Assembly (NCBI RefSeq): GCF_024714495.1
Contig: NZ_JAMZMJ010000001.1
Span: forward strand, 496,001 to 560,000
Origin: Marinoscillum pacificum
GTDB taxonomy: Bacteria; Bacteroidota; Bacteroidia; Cytophagales; Cyclobacteriaceae
Direction of reading: 5' to 3'
Length of the DNA stretch: 64,000 nt
The translations under genes and the position numbers were made by a program. Below, one piece after another: positions 17,273 through 24,911 of this stretch. Below the pieces are notes generated by a model, which did no database searches, had not been told where the DNA came from, and was given only the letters and a program-made list of their open reading frames with translations. The stretch's first letter is position 1. Each line of letters begins with the position of its first letter.

Positions 17273-19333
17273 TTACCAGATTTTCACACGCTCTTCTTCA
17301 GGTCTCCAAAGCTCATCGCCTTCCTTCAGATCAAACGCCTCGTAAAATGTTTCCATGTTGGTCAATGGACCAATAGCTCTAAACATACCAGGAGAATGTG
17401 GATCGGTCAATACCTGAGTTCTCAAAGTTTCATCTCTGTACTTCGTTCTCCAGATAGTTGCCCAGCTAATGAACAATCTTTGCTCTGGAGTAAATCCATC
17501 GATTAAACCAGGATTACCGTTTTCAGCTAAATAGATTTGAAGTGCGTCATACGCTGCATTCAAACCTCCTAAGTCACCAATATTCTCACCTAGAGTCAGT
17601 CTACCTTGTACGTTTACAGAGTCTAGTGCTTCATAAGCGTCAAACTGAGCTACCAGTTTATCTGTACGCTCTGTGAAACGCTCACGATCGCCTTCAGTCC
17701 ACCAGTTCACCATGTTACCTTCCCAGTCAAAACGGCTTCCCTGATCATCAAAACCATGAGAAATCTCGTGTCCGATCACAGCTCCCATTCCACCATAATT
17801 TACAGCGGCATCTGCTGTGTAGTTATAGAAAGGAGGTTGTAAAATAGCCGCAGGGAATACGATTTCGTTGTTCAGTGGATTGAAGTATGCATTTACCGTC
17901 TGAGGGTTCATTCCCCATCTAGCTTTATCTACGGGCTCGCCTACTTCTTTGATATTTTCAGCAAATTCCCATCTCCATGCATTTTCCATGTTAGACAAGT
18001 AGCTATAAGACTCGCCACTGCTTTCTACGTTTAACGATGAATAGTCTCTCCACTTGTCAGGATATCCGATTTTAACTGTAAGACTATTCAGTTTTTTCAA
18101 AGCCTGAACCTTAGATGAATCAGACATCCATGGCAAGTCCTTGATTCTTTGATCAAATGCTTTCATCAGATTTGCTACCATCTCTTCAGCACTAGCCTTC
18201 GCTTCTGGAGGGAACGTTTCCGCTACATACACTTTACCGATAGCCTCACCAATCACACCATTGGTTGTAGACAAAACTCGCTCTTCACGTGGTTGCATTT
18301 TATCCGTACCCCGAATTACTTTACCATAGAAGTCAAAGTTGGTCTGAACCATCTCATTGTTCAGGAAGTTGGCAGCTCTATTCACCACATTCCACTTCAA
18401 GTAAGCTTGAATCGCAGCAAGATCAGTATCTACGATTAACTCATTTACTTCTTTCACAAACTTAGGCTGAGTAACAATTAGGGTATCAACTTTACTCATA
18501 TCTACACCTACCGTTTTGAAATAGGTGTTCCACTCGATGTTAGAAGCAATGTCTTGCAAACCTTCAACAGTCATCGGATTGTACAATGCAGGAATATTTC
18601 TAGACTCAATTGGTGTTAATGATGCAAGCGCTAAACGATTTTCGATATCCATAACGTCATTGGCCATAGCCTCCTGATCACCATCTACTTTAGCCACTGT
18701 GAGCATTTTAGCCACATGCTCTACATACTTTTCGCGGATTTCTTTTGACTTTGCATCATCCTTGGTGTAGTAGTCTCTATTTGGCAAACCAAGTCCTCCA
18801 GCACCTACATACAATGCATTCACCTTGCTATCCATCAAATTAGCAAATGAACTTACTCCGAAAAACGGGCCATATCCATTCAAATGCATCTTTGCAATCA
18901 ACGCCTGCAATTCATCAGTATTGGCAACACCATTGATGTCATTCATCCATTTATCAAGAGCAACCACTCCTACTTTCTCAGCAAGTACAGAATCCATTCC
19001 TACAGAGAAGAATGAGATTGCCTTGCGCTCATCACTTCCTTCTTTGAATTCTGGATTTTGAGCAGCCTTATCCATGATGTCCAACATGATTTTGTCGTTC
19101 TTATCACGTAGTTCACCAAAGCCACCCCATCTTCCTTCATCTTCTGGGATCTCAGTAGTCTCTAACCAGCCACCATTGGCAAACTGGTAAAAATCCTCTT
19201 TCGGACTAACTTCTTTGTTCATCATGGCCATGTCCAAACCTGGAGGCATGTCCGTTTTTGCTTCCTCTTTAGGAGGATTGCAAGCACTAAACAAGACTGC
19301 TAGTGCTAAAGGGGTAATAAAAATCTTCTTCAT
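17273..19333 (-). CDS. M13-family zinc metallopeptidase, lipoprotein
   Basis: The 686-residue protein has a lipoprotein signal (LAVLFSAC). The M13 N-terminal all-helical domain follows (opening DFYQFANGGWLETTEIPEDE), then the catalytic domain with the zinc motif VIGHEISHGFDD and the second glutamate motif ENIGDLGGLNAAYDA. The substrate-binding NAYFNPLNNEIVFPAAILQP and the C-terminal tryptophan of the family (VKIW) are present. Neprilysin-like enzymes degrade peptides outside the cytoplasm; length is normal. A perfect -7 element TATATTTG lies 21 bp upstream. Confidence 0.96.
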   Translation of the reverse strand: MKKIFITPLALAVLFSACNPPKEEAKTDMPPGLDMAMMNKEVSPKEDFYQFANGGWLETTEIPEDEGRWGGFGELRDKNDKIMLDIMDKAAQNPEFKEGSDERKAISFFSVGMDSVLAEKVGVVALDKWMNDINGVANTDELQALIAKMHLNGYGPFFGVSSFANLMDSKVNALYVGAGGLGLPNRDYYTKDDAKSKEIREKYVEHVAKMLTVAKVDGDQEAMANDVMDIENRLALASLTPIESRNIPALYNPMTVEGLQDIASNIEWNTYFKTVGVDMSKVDTLIVTQPKFVKEVNELIVDTDLAAIQAYLKWNVVNRAANFLNNEMVQTNFDFYGKVIRGTDKMQPREERVLSTTNGVIGEAIGKVYVAETFPPEAKASAEEMVANLMKAFDQRIKDLPWMSDSSKVQALKKLNSLTVKIGYPDKWRDYSSLNVESSGESYSYLSNMENAWRWEFAENIKEVGEPVDKARWGMNPQTVNAYFNPLNNEIVFPAAILQPPFYNYTADAAVNYGGMGAVIGHEISHGFDDQGSRFDWEGNMVNWWTEGDRERFTERTDKLVAQFDAYEALDSVNVQGRLTLGENIGDLGGLNAAYDALQIYLAENGNPGLIDGFTPEQRLFISWATIWRTKYRDETLRTQVLTDPHSPGMFRAIGPLTNMETFYEAFDLKEGDELWRPEEERVKIW

Positions 19334-19353
19334 GATATATTAGGATTGAAGAA

Positions 19354-19361
19354 CAAATATA
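19354..19361 (-). promoter_or_regulatory. -7 promoter element TATATTTG of the M13 peptidase gene
   Basis: On the minus strand TATATTTG is an exact match to the Bacteroidota -7 consensus TAnnTTTG, 21 bp ahead of the ATG at 19333. No clear TTTG -33 box is found at the expected distance. Confidence 0.5.
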
Positions 19362-19495
19362 TGAATATGATTCACAGCGATTTAGGCGGATTTATGAATG
19401 GTAAATTGGAGTGATGGACTGGGTTTTGGGTTCTGGGTTCAGGAGTTCTGAGTTATGGGTTGGGAGTCAAATCAAAATAGGCAATAGAAAACTAA

Positions 19496-19875
19496 TCAAT
19501 AGGCAAAGAGAAAGCTTGATGTTGGATGTCGGGTGTTGGATGTTAGGTGATTAGCTATCAGTTTATTAAGAACAGTTTTCAGACTCAATATGATGCCGAT
19601 TATTCTATTACCATTTATCATCCAACTCACCCCAAGCACATTAAATCCTTGACATTAATATGGATCAAAGCCCCTCTCTTCCCAAGAGAGGGGTTGGGGT
19701 GAGTTCATCCAAACGATTTTGAATTAGGCATTTTACCATAAACCTCAGATATCGCATCTACAAAATCTGAATTCATTTAATTATACAGAGGGGCATACAG
19801 CTAATTCACCAATCACTAAAACAAACCACAATAGGCAATTACTCAATAGGCAAAGAGAAGGCTTGATGCTGGATG
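19496..19875. repeat. 33-bp direct repeat pair flanking the hairpin element
   Basis: The sequences at 19496-19528 and 19843-19875 are 33 bp each and differ at two positions; both begin TCAATAGGCAAAGAGAA and continue into GCTTGATG. Each is preceded by an extra AATAGGCAAT. They are oriented the same way, 347 bp apart, and bracket the central inverted-repeat element. Confidence 0.85.
19618..19712. repeat. nested inverted-repeat (MITE-like) element
   Basis: The outer arms AACTCACCCCAA (19624-19635) and TTGGGGTGAGTT (19694-19705) are a perfect 12-bp inverted repeat. Immediately inside the right arm lies a second perfect hairpin, CCCCTCTCTT (19671-19680) and AAGAGAGGGG (19684-19693), with a 3-nt loop. 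Similar G/C-tract hairpins with a GGGGTGAG tail are common in intergenic DNA of Bacteroidota. No transposase gene is near. Confidence 0.75.
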
Positions 19876-19971
19876 CTAGGTGCTTGAAGTCTGATGTTGA
19901 TGAAAGTTCACTATTACACCATTCACTAATCACTGGTTACCGACTTACTGATTCACCATACTCCCAAGCAA

Positions 19972-20469
19972 CTAAGCTGCTCTTCTTGGGGTAATCGTAG
20001 GAGAAGTAGACTTATGGATTAACTGATGAATTCGTGCATTCCATTTTTTAGCCAACACTCCATGAAATCCTTTTTCAAACGGGTCATCAATTTTGGCATC
20101 AAAGAGCGTGATTACTTCAAAAGGATGGTTCTGGTCATCACGATAAGTTATAATTAGCTGTATCATATTTGGAGTATCTACCACCTGACTGTTCCAAACC
20201 TTCGTTAGGTCGATTATTCTCCACTTATAATTGGCGGTCGAAGTATCCACCCAAACCATAGCCTTTTTCAAAGGATCAATTGCGAGACCATGATCATTCC
20301 AAACATCCTTTTCTGTAAACTTAAAGTTCCCTTTAAATTGAATTCTGGATATAATTTTAGAGGTCTTTAACAACCGCTTTTTCCCTAAATAAACAAAGAA
20401 AACTACCGGAGCAAAAATTGCTATTGTGAATAAAATACCCATTATAAGGGTAGCACTATCTGTTATCAT
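19972..20469 (-). CDS. membrane-anchored hypothetical protein
   Basis: The 165-residue protein has one N-terminal membrane helix (about residues 8-30: LIMGILFTIAIFAPVVFFVY) followed by a soluble domain of about 130 residues. That domain begins KISRIQFKGNFKFTEKDVWN and has strand-rich patterns (AMVWVDTSTANYKWRIIDLT); no catalytic motif is seen. It lies 83 bp after the envelope operon on the same strand and may be its last member. Function unknown. Confidence 0.7.
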   Translation of the reverse strand: MITDSATLIMGILFTIAIFAPVVFFVYLGKKRLLKTSKIISRIQFKGNFKFTEKDVWNDHGLAIDPLKKAMVWVDTSTANYKWRIIDLTKVWNSQVVDTPNMIQLIITYRDDQNHPFEVITLFDAKIDDPFEKGFHGVLAKKWNARIHQLIHKSTSPTITPRRAA

Positions 20470-20552
20470 CTTTTAGACATCCTGATTATTCAGGATTCAA
20501 TAATTGAGACGTTGATCATCAGGGAAGTAACATCATAGATAACGAGAATATT

Positions 20553-21302
20553 TTACTCAGACCAGTTTACAACCACAACAGGCCTAGCAGGTAATGCCCG
20601 GTAAATGGAGCGCATATCAGATACAGGCAATTTTACTCTGACCGATGGTGTATAGCTTGGTTGACTAAATGTCAAAAAACCCTTTAAATCCGTTTTGAAT
20701 TCATGCCAATACATCGCTGAAAAGAATTTGTATCGGGTAGTAGTTTCTAACCAGGTATTCCCACTGTCCTGTTCTATGATCAACTGGAGATTTGACTCCA
20801 AAACAAACTGCAAATACGCAGGGTTTTGAATAAGGGTATCTGGTTCATAAGCATTCACGGCAGCCTCTTCAGGATCCTTTGGTGCATCTCTGACCACAAT
20901 TGGTTCTTTGACAATTGTTGATCTCACCGACCCAATGCTGGTACTTGTAGCATACTGATGCAGGTATAATGCATCTGGCAGACGTGTCAACCAAGAATCC
21001 ACCGCCAATGCGGACATTTTGGTAGAGTGAAGCGTCACACCATGGATGTTAATTGACACAGTGCTGTCATTTAGGTTAATAACCAAACCAATAGAATCAC
21101 TCTGAGTCTGGTCGAGCAGTTCCTTTTTGAAAGCAAATTCTCTTGCCAGGTCACTGGTAGCCATCGGGTAAAAATCCTGCGAGAGCGAATCCAAAAGTTT
21201 GGACTTTTCCAATCTCCTCAGCTCCGCTACTGGGCCCATCTTTCTGTAAATAAGAAATATGAAAACAATGCCCACAAATGCGTAGGTTAAATATCTCGTC
21301 AT
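20553..21302 (-). CDS. membrane-anchored protein resembling an inactive L,D-transpeptidase
   Basis: With the start at 21302 (MTRYLTYAFVG, one nucleotide after the preceding stop) the 249-residue protein has an N-terminal membrane helix. The rest has the strand pattern of a YkuD domain: SIGLVINLNDSTVSINIHG near residue 68 and, at the end, SVRVKLPVSDMRSIYRALPA followed by PVVVVNW. This parallels HGCVRLNDENLELVYKSL plus a final strand in the neighbouring enzyme, but the catalytic HGC is absent. I infer a non-catalytic paralogue; an unrelated fold cannot be excluded. Confidence 0.6.
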   Translation of the reverse strand: MTRYLTYAFVGIVFIFLIYRKMGPVAELRRLEKSKLLDSLSQDFYPMATSDLAREFAFKKELLDQTQSDSIGLVINLNDSTVSINIHGVTLHSTKMSALAVDSWLTRLPDALYLHQYATSTSIGSVRSTIVKEPIVVRDAPKDPEEAAVNAYEPDTLIQNPAYLQFVLESNLQLIIEQDSGNTWLETTTRYKFFSAMYWHEFKTDLKGFLTFSQPSYTPSVRVKLPVSDMRSIYRALPARPVVVVNWSE

Positions 21303-21303
21303 G

Positions 21304-22002
21304 TTAATAGATATATACTTTAGAGCCAGTAGTAAGTGATTTGTACACCAATTCCAGGTTTTCATCATTTAGGCGCACACAACCATGTGTGACCGGAAGT
21401 CCTAGAAATCGCTGATATAAAGTACCGTGTATGAGATATCCCTGACCCAGGCTAAGTGCATAATCGCCCAAAACACCATATTCAAACCTGGACACAGCAT
21501 TGGCAGCTGGAACCGGCAATCCTGCCTCCACAAAAGCCCAGTCAGGTTTTTTCCATACCGGCGAAGTGGTCTTGCCTTGTATTCTAAATTCACCTTTCGG
21601 TGTTTTAAACAGCCATTGCTGCTGGTCACCATTTTTCAATAGCGTATAGCTTCCTGTACTGCATTTATCCTGTTTGATCAACTCCGTTTTCTTATATAGC
21701 TGAAACTCGTTTTCAGCCGTATTAATCACCAGATAATAATTGGCAGGTATTTTAGCTTGAAGTTTTTTATCAAGTTTTACGATCTCCGCTTGAAGTTTCG
21801 CTTTGTGAGCAGAAACAGAAATTGAGTCTTCTACCAGGTTATACTTACTTAATGTACCCCTTAATAGAATCTGCTGAATCACGTTCGGCCCAATCAGCAA
21901 TGCAATAAGAACAAGTACTCCAATGAAGATTCTACGGATCAAATAGTGAGAATAGACTGGTCTAAGTCTGATCCACAAACGATTAAAAAGGTTAAGTATC
22001 AT
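21304..22002 (-). CDS. L,D-transpeptidase (YkuD domain)
   Basis: The 232-residue protein has a membrane anchor near the N-terminus (residues 25-47) and a YkuD domain at about 95-232. The signature is complete: LIHGTLYQRFLGLPVTHGCV, with the catalytic cysteine in HGCVRLND. It should form 3-3 crosslinks or attach proteins to peptidoglycan in the periplasm. Its start overlaps the end of the previous gene by 4 bp, and the next gene starts 1 bp after its stop, so translation is coupled in an envelope operon. Confidence 0.92.
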   Translation of the reverse strand: MILNLFNRLWIRLRPVYSHYLIRRIFIGVLVLIALLIGPNVIQQILLRGTLSKYNLVEDSISVSAHKAKLQAEIVKLDKKLQAKIPANYYLVINTAENEFQLYKKTELIKQDKCSTGSYTLLKNGDQQQWLFKTPKGEFRIQGKTTSPVWKKPDWAFVEAGLPVPAANAVSRFEYGVLGDYALSLGQGYLIHGTLYQRFLGLPVTHGCVRLNDENLELVYKSLTTGSKVYIY

Positions 22003-23120
22003 GGTTTGGCAGATGATGATGTACGTATTTCATCTAAAGGTCGAAGTGATCCAACAATGGTCACCGGTGTATTGACCTGGCTATAGCCGAATACTATATC
22101 CATGTCCGAATTATTTAAAGCAATGCATCCATCAGTCCAATCCACACCCTTACCTCCTCCTCCATGGATTTCAATAAGGTTACCAATACTCACTCCTTTT
22201 TTGATTCGACCCTGACTCTGAAGTTGACTAAATCTAATTTTATCCTCATCATTCGGATAATTGATCAGTAGCGCCTTATAATACCTGGTGTCGCCATTGA
22301 CCTTGGTCTTCACAATGTGGTAATTCCCTTCAGGTGTAGTCTTGTCACCTTGATGCATTTTATCACCAATCCAATTGGCACCTAATTCTACTGGTAATGT
22401 TTTCACCAACTTACCGCTTTTGTAGATTTTGCATTCTCGAGCAAACTTATCCACCACAATGCTGGTCGTTTTTTCTCTGGATGATCTGACAATAGCTTTA
22501 TTCACCCATTTCATCCATTGGTCATATTCTTCAAAGTAGTTGGCAAGTAGCTGATGTGTGTGATCAGTCAAACCTGTGATTAGTACCTGTGCATTATCTA
22601 GCTTGAGCTTACTTCGTTTCAAATCTTTTCTTTCATAAGCAGATTTCGCTTCATGATACAATAGCCTGGCATTAGCGAGCTCCTGCCTGAGGGACTTGGT
22701 TAATGGAACATTGGCATAATTCTGATCATAGTTGAGGATCATTTTATCGATCCTTCCCAATTGATCAGCAACCAGTTGTTTCAATTCCGATTCCGCCAGC
22801 TTAGCGGTACGCAATGCAGAGTTCGCGATTTTAGCAGCCTCGTTAGCCAAATTTCGGGCCGACTGATAATCTCTGTAAAGAATGAATCGTTCATTTTCTG
22901 TTGACCAAAGATTCATGGCTGAATCATACAAAGTCTGAGCTCTTTTAAGTGTTGGGTAAGCATAACTATCAGATTTTGCCTGCATGGCAGAGGTAATTGC
23001 CGTTCTGGCAATAGAAATTTCAGAGGCAGGACTGATATATTGTGAGTTGGATAGTCTGATAAAAACAATCGTGGTAATCAAAACAACTACCACGATCAAT
23101 GCGATAAAATAACGCAACAT
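21999..23120 (-). CDS. L,D-transpeptidase with coiled-coil N-terminus (YkuD domain variant)
   Basis: The 373-residue protein has a membrane anchor (residues 5-23), a helical coiled-coil region (about 40-210, alanine-rich, with SYAYPTLKRAQTLYDSAMNL), and a YkuD domain at 220-360. The catalytic motif reads HGGGGKGVDWTDGCIAL: the Cys is present but the usual HGC-R is D-G-C-A, a YafK/ErfK-like variation. The coiled coil resembles that of the upstream lipoprotein. Role is likely peptidoglycan crosslinking or anchoring, possibly with the lipoprotein as partner. Confidence 0.88.
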   Translation of the reverse strand: MLRYFIALIVVVVLITTIVFIRLSNSQYISPASEISIARTAITSAMQAKSDSYAYPTLKRAQTLYDSAMNLWSTENERFILYRDYQSARNLANEAAKIANSALRTAKLAESELKQLVADQLGRIDKMILNYDQNYANVPLTKSLRQELANARLLYHEAKSAYERKDLKRSKLKLDNAQVLITGLTDHTHQLLANYFEEYDQWMKWVNKAIVRSSREKTTSIVVDKFARECKIYKSGKLVKTLPVELGANWIGDKMHQGDKTTPEGNYHIVKTKVNGDTRYYKALLINYPNDEDKIRFSQLQSQGRIKKGVSIGNLIEIHGGGGKGVDWTDGCIALNNSDMDIVFGYSQVNTPVTIVGSLRPLDEIRTSSSAKP

Positions 23121-23129
23121 ACATAAATA

Positions 23130-23161
23130 CTGCCACGTCTCATTTTACTAAGACATGGCAG
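23130..23161 (-). other. intercistronic hairpin between lipoprotein and transpeptidase genes
   Basis: CTGCCACGTCT (23130-23140) and AGACATGGCAG (23151-23161) pair with one mismatch over 11 bp. It lies in the 52-bp gap between two genes of one operon. No T-run follows on the minus strand, so it may be a processing or stability element that raises lipoprotein expression relative to the enzymes. Confidence 0.55.
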
Positions 23162-23172
23162 ACTTTGCTTGA

Positions 23173-23787
23173 TTATCCTTTTCTACCTTTTGTATTAGCC
23201 TTGTATTTGCTAATCACCTCTTGTAACTCTGTGTTGATAGCCAAAGCTTTCTCTTTAGCAGCGTTCAATTGATCTGCACTTTTACCGTACTCTTCTGCTG
23301 CAATCAAGTCTGATGTACTGTTAACTGAAGTTTCAATAGCACTTAGTTCACCAGTAATCGCCTGCAAAGCCGCAGTACCTTCTTTGCCAGTTGGAGCCTC
23401 ACCAATTAGCTGCTTATTTGCCGCCAAAAGCTCTTTTACTTCAGCGAGGTTTGCTTCAATTTGCTGTTTAAGCTCTTCTTTTCTGGCCAATGCAAGTGTT
23501 TTCACCTCTGAAGCTTGTTGTTGCAAACTCGCCAGTTGTAGTTTCACCTCATCGTATTTACCAAAGAATTTGGTCTTTTGAACTTCCACTTGTTCTATAA
23601 TAGACTTCATAGAATCTTCTAATGCGATATATTCTTCCTGAGCATAAATTTCGGCACCAGCCGCCTTTGTCTCATTAATAACTACATTGGCTTGATCAAT
23701 CTCAGCTTGAGGTACTTCTCCACATGCTACTATCAAAATGGACATTACACCTAGTGTTAATATGCCATTTACAAACTTTCTTATCAT
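23173..23787 (-). CDS. coiled-coil lipoprotein (DUF4398-like)
   Basis: The 204-residue protein has a lipoprotein signal with lipobox IVAC. The mature protein is helical and rich in Ala, Glu and Lys, with long heptad patterns (EVPQAEIDQANVVINETKAA, later ELKQQIEANLAEVKELLAAN), ending in a basic tail (KANTKGRKG). It resembles DUF4398-type envelope lipoproteins. As first gene of an operon with two L,D-transpeptidases it may be a Lpp-like tether between outer membrane and cell wall; this is inference from context. Confidence 0.8.
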   Translation of the reverse strand: MIRKFVNGILTLGVMSILIVACGEVPQAEIDQANVVINETKAAGAEIYAQEEYIALEDSMKSIIEQVEVQKTKFFGKYDEVKLQLASLQQQASEVKTLALARKEELKQQIEANLAEVKELLAANKQLIGEAPTGKEGTAALQAITGELSAIETSVNSTSDLIAAEEYGKSADQLNAAKEKALAINTELQEVISKYKANTKGRKG

Positions 23788-23897
23788 TGTATTCAGTGTG
23801 ATATTTTGAATATCTGATCTTGAGACGCAACACCTTCAAAAAGTAACAGCGTCACATAAATATTTTTCGTAACTTTTTCCCGAATTAATAAAAACAC

Positions 23898-24470
23898 GTG
23901 ACCCGAATCAATTATCACGAATTATCCGATGAGGAAATAGTAGCCAAACTGGCTGCTGGAGGTCATTCGGAAGCATTTGAAGTACTATACAAACGGTATC
24001 ATTCCAAGGTACTAGGCAAGTGTCACAGTTTTGTGAAAAACAGAGAATTAGCTGAAGAACTCGCAGAAGATGTGTTTTCTAAAACGTATGAAAAGCTTGG
24101 TTCATTTAAGAGCAAGTCCGCCTTTTCATCCTGGCTATATTCCATCACATACAATCACTGTATTGACTTTTTACGTCTAAAAAAGAAGCTACACTATCCC
24201 CAATGGAACAGTGAGAATGAACTACCTGACATCATTGATGAAAGTGACGAATCAATTTCAGAGATTACCTATGAGAATTTGTTAGAAATCATGGAAATGA
24301 TACATCCTGAGGAAAAAGCTCTTTTACTCATGAAATATCAAGACGATTTGTCGATCAAAACCATTAGTGAGGCATTGCGTATTACAGAAAATGCGACAAA
24401 GATGCGCTTAAAGCGTGCAAGGTCTCGGGTAATTTATCTTTACAAAAACAAGTTTGATGATGCTCAATAA
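23898..24470 (+). CDS. ECF-type RNA polymerase sigma factor
   Basis: The 190-residue protein starts with GTG at 23898. Region 2 is at residues 20-95 (AFEVLYKRYHSKVLGKCHSF, EELAEDVFSKTYEKLGSF, SAFSSWLYSITYNHCIDFLR) and region 4 at about 125-185 (PEEKALLLMKYQDDLSIKTI, then ITENATKMRLKRARSRV). An acidic linker separates them. It reads divergently from the envelope operon with 110 bp between starts, so it may regulate it. No anti-sigma gene follows; a PepSY-like protein gene does. Confidence 0.93.
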   Translation: MTRINYHELSDEEIVAKLAAGGHSEAFEVLYKRYHSKVLGKCHSFVKNRELAEELAEDVFSKTYEKLGSFKSKSAFSSWLYSITYNHCIDFLRLKKKLHYPQWNSENELPDIIDESDESISEITYENLLEIMEMIHPEEKALLLMKYQDDLSIKTISEALRITENATKMRLKRARSRVIYLYKNKFDDAQ

Positions 24471-24506
24471 CGTTACCTCGGAGAGATATTTCGTCTTAAC
24501 AACCAT

Positions 24507-24911
24507 ATGATCATGGATAAGTTATTAAAACAACTAGTGGATGGCACTGGGGTTACTCCTCCTTCATTATGCGCCCAGTCTTTTGCAAGCAAATATCCAC
24601 AGGCTATCAATCCTGAATGGCAAATCAGAGGTGAGCGTTTTGAGGTAATTTTTCATCTTGAAACCACTGAATATGTGGCTGAATTTGATTCAAATGGTCT
24701 TTTAGTAAAATACACCATGCAACTAACCGCTGAGTCTCTACCAGGGTTTGTTAGTAATCAACTGAGCCAAACAGGAGAACTGATGAATGCTGTATTGGTC
24801 AATGAAGGAAATCAGATCAGCTATGAAATCATTTACAGAAATGCTGACTTGAGCCGATTCATGATGGTACTGGATCAGTCTGGAAATATCATTACAGAGA
24901 AGGAACTCTAA
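24507..24911 (+). CDS. PepSY-like (beta-lactamase-inhibitor-like) domain protein
   Basis: The 134-residue protein fits the PepSY-like fold of Bacteroidota: FASKYPQAINPEWQIRGERF followed by VIFHLETTEYVAEFDSNGLL, with a second copy of the strand pattern in the C-terminal half (ISYEIIYRNADLSRFMMVLD). Most relatives have a signal peptide; here none is visible, so the protein may be cytoplasmic. It follows the sigma factor gene by 36 bp and its stop overlaps the convergent PiT-like gene by 4 bp. A role as regulator of the sigma factor is possible but unproven. Confidence 0.65.
   Translation: MIMDKLLKQLVDGTGVTPPSLCAQSFASKYPQAINPEWQIRGERFEVIFHLETTEYVAEFDSNGLLVKYTMQLTAESLPGFVSNQLSQTGELMNAVLVNEGNQISYEIIYRNADLSRFMMVLDQSGNIITEKEL

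Larger units (their letters stand above)
19420..19970. repeat. non-coding zone of degenerate 7-bp-periodic repeats
   Basis: The 638-bp gap between the M13 gene and the next gene has no convincing open frame. Several heptamer families run through it with period 7: GGGTTCT-like at 19431-19470, TGGATGT-like at 19517-19552, TGGATGC-like at 19861-19895, AATAGGC-like at 19477-19510 and 19828-19855, and TTCACTA/ATCACTA-like at 19803-19820 and 19907-19960. Copies within a family differ by one or two bases. A hairpin element (19618-19712) sits in the middle. Confidence 0.7.
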
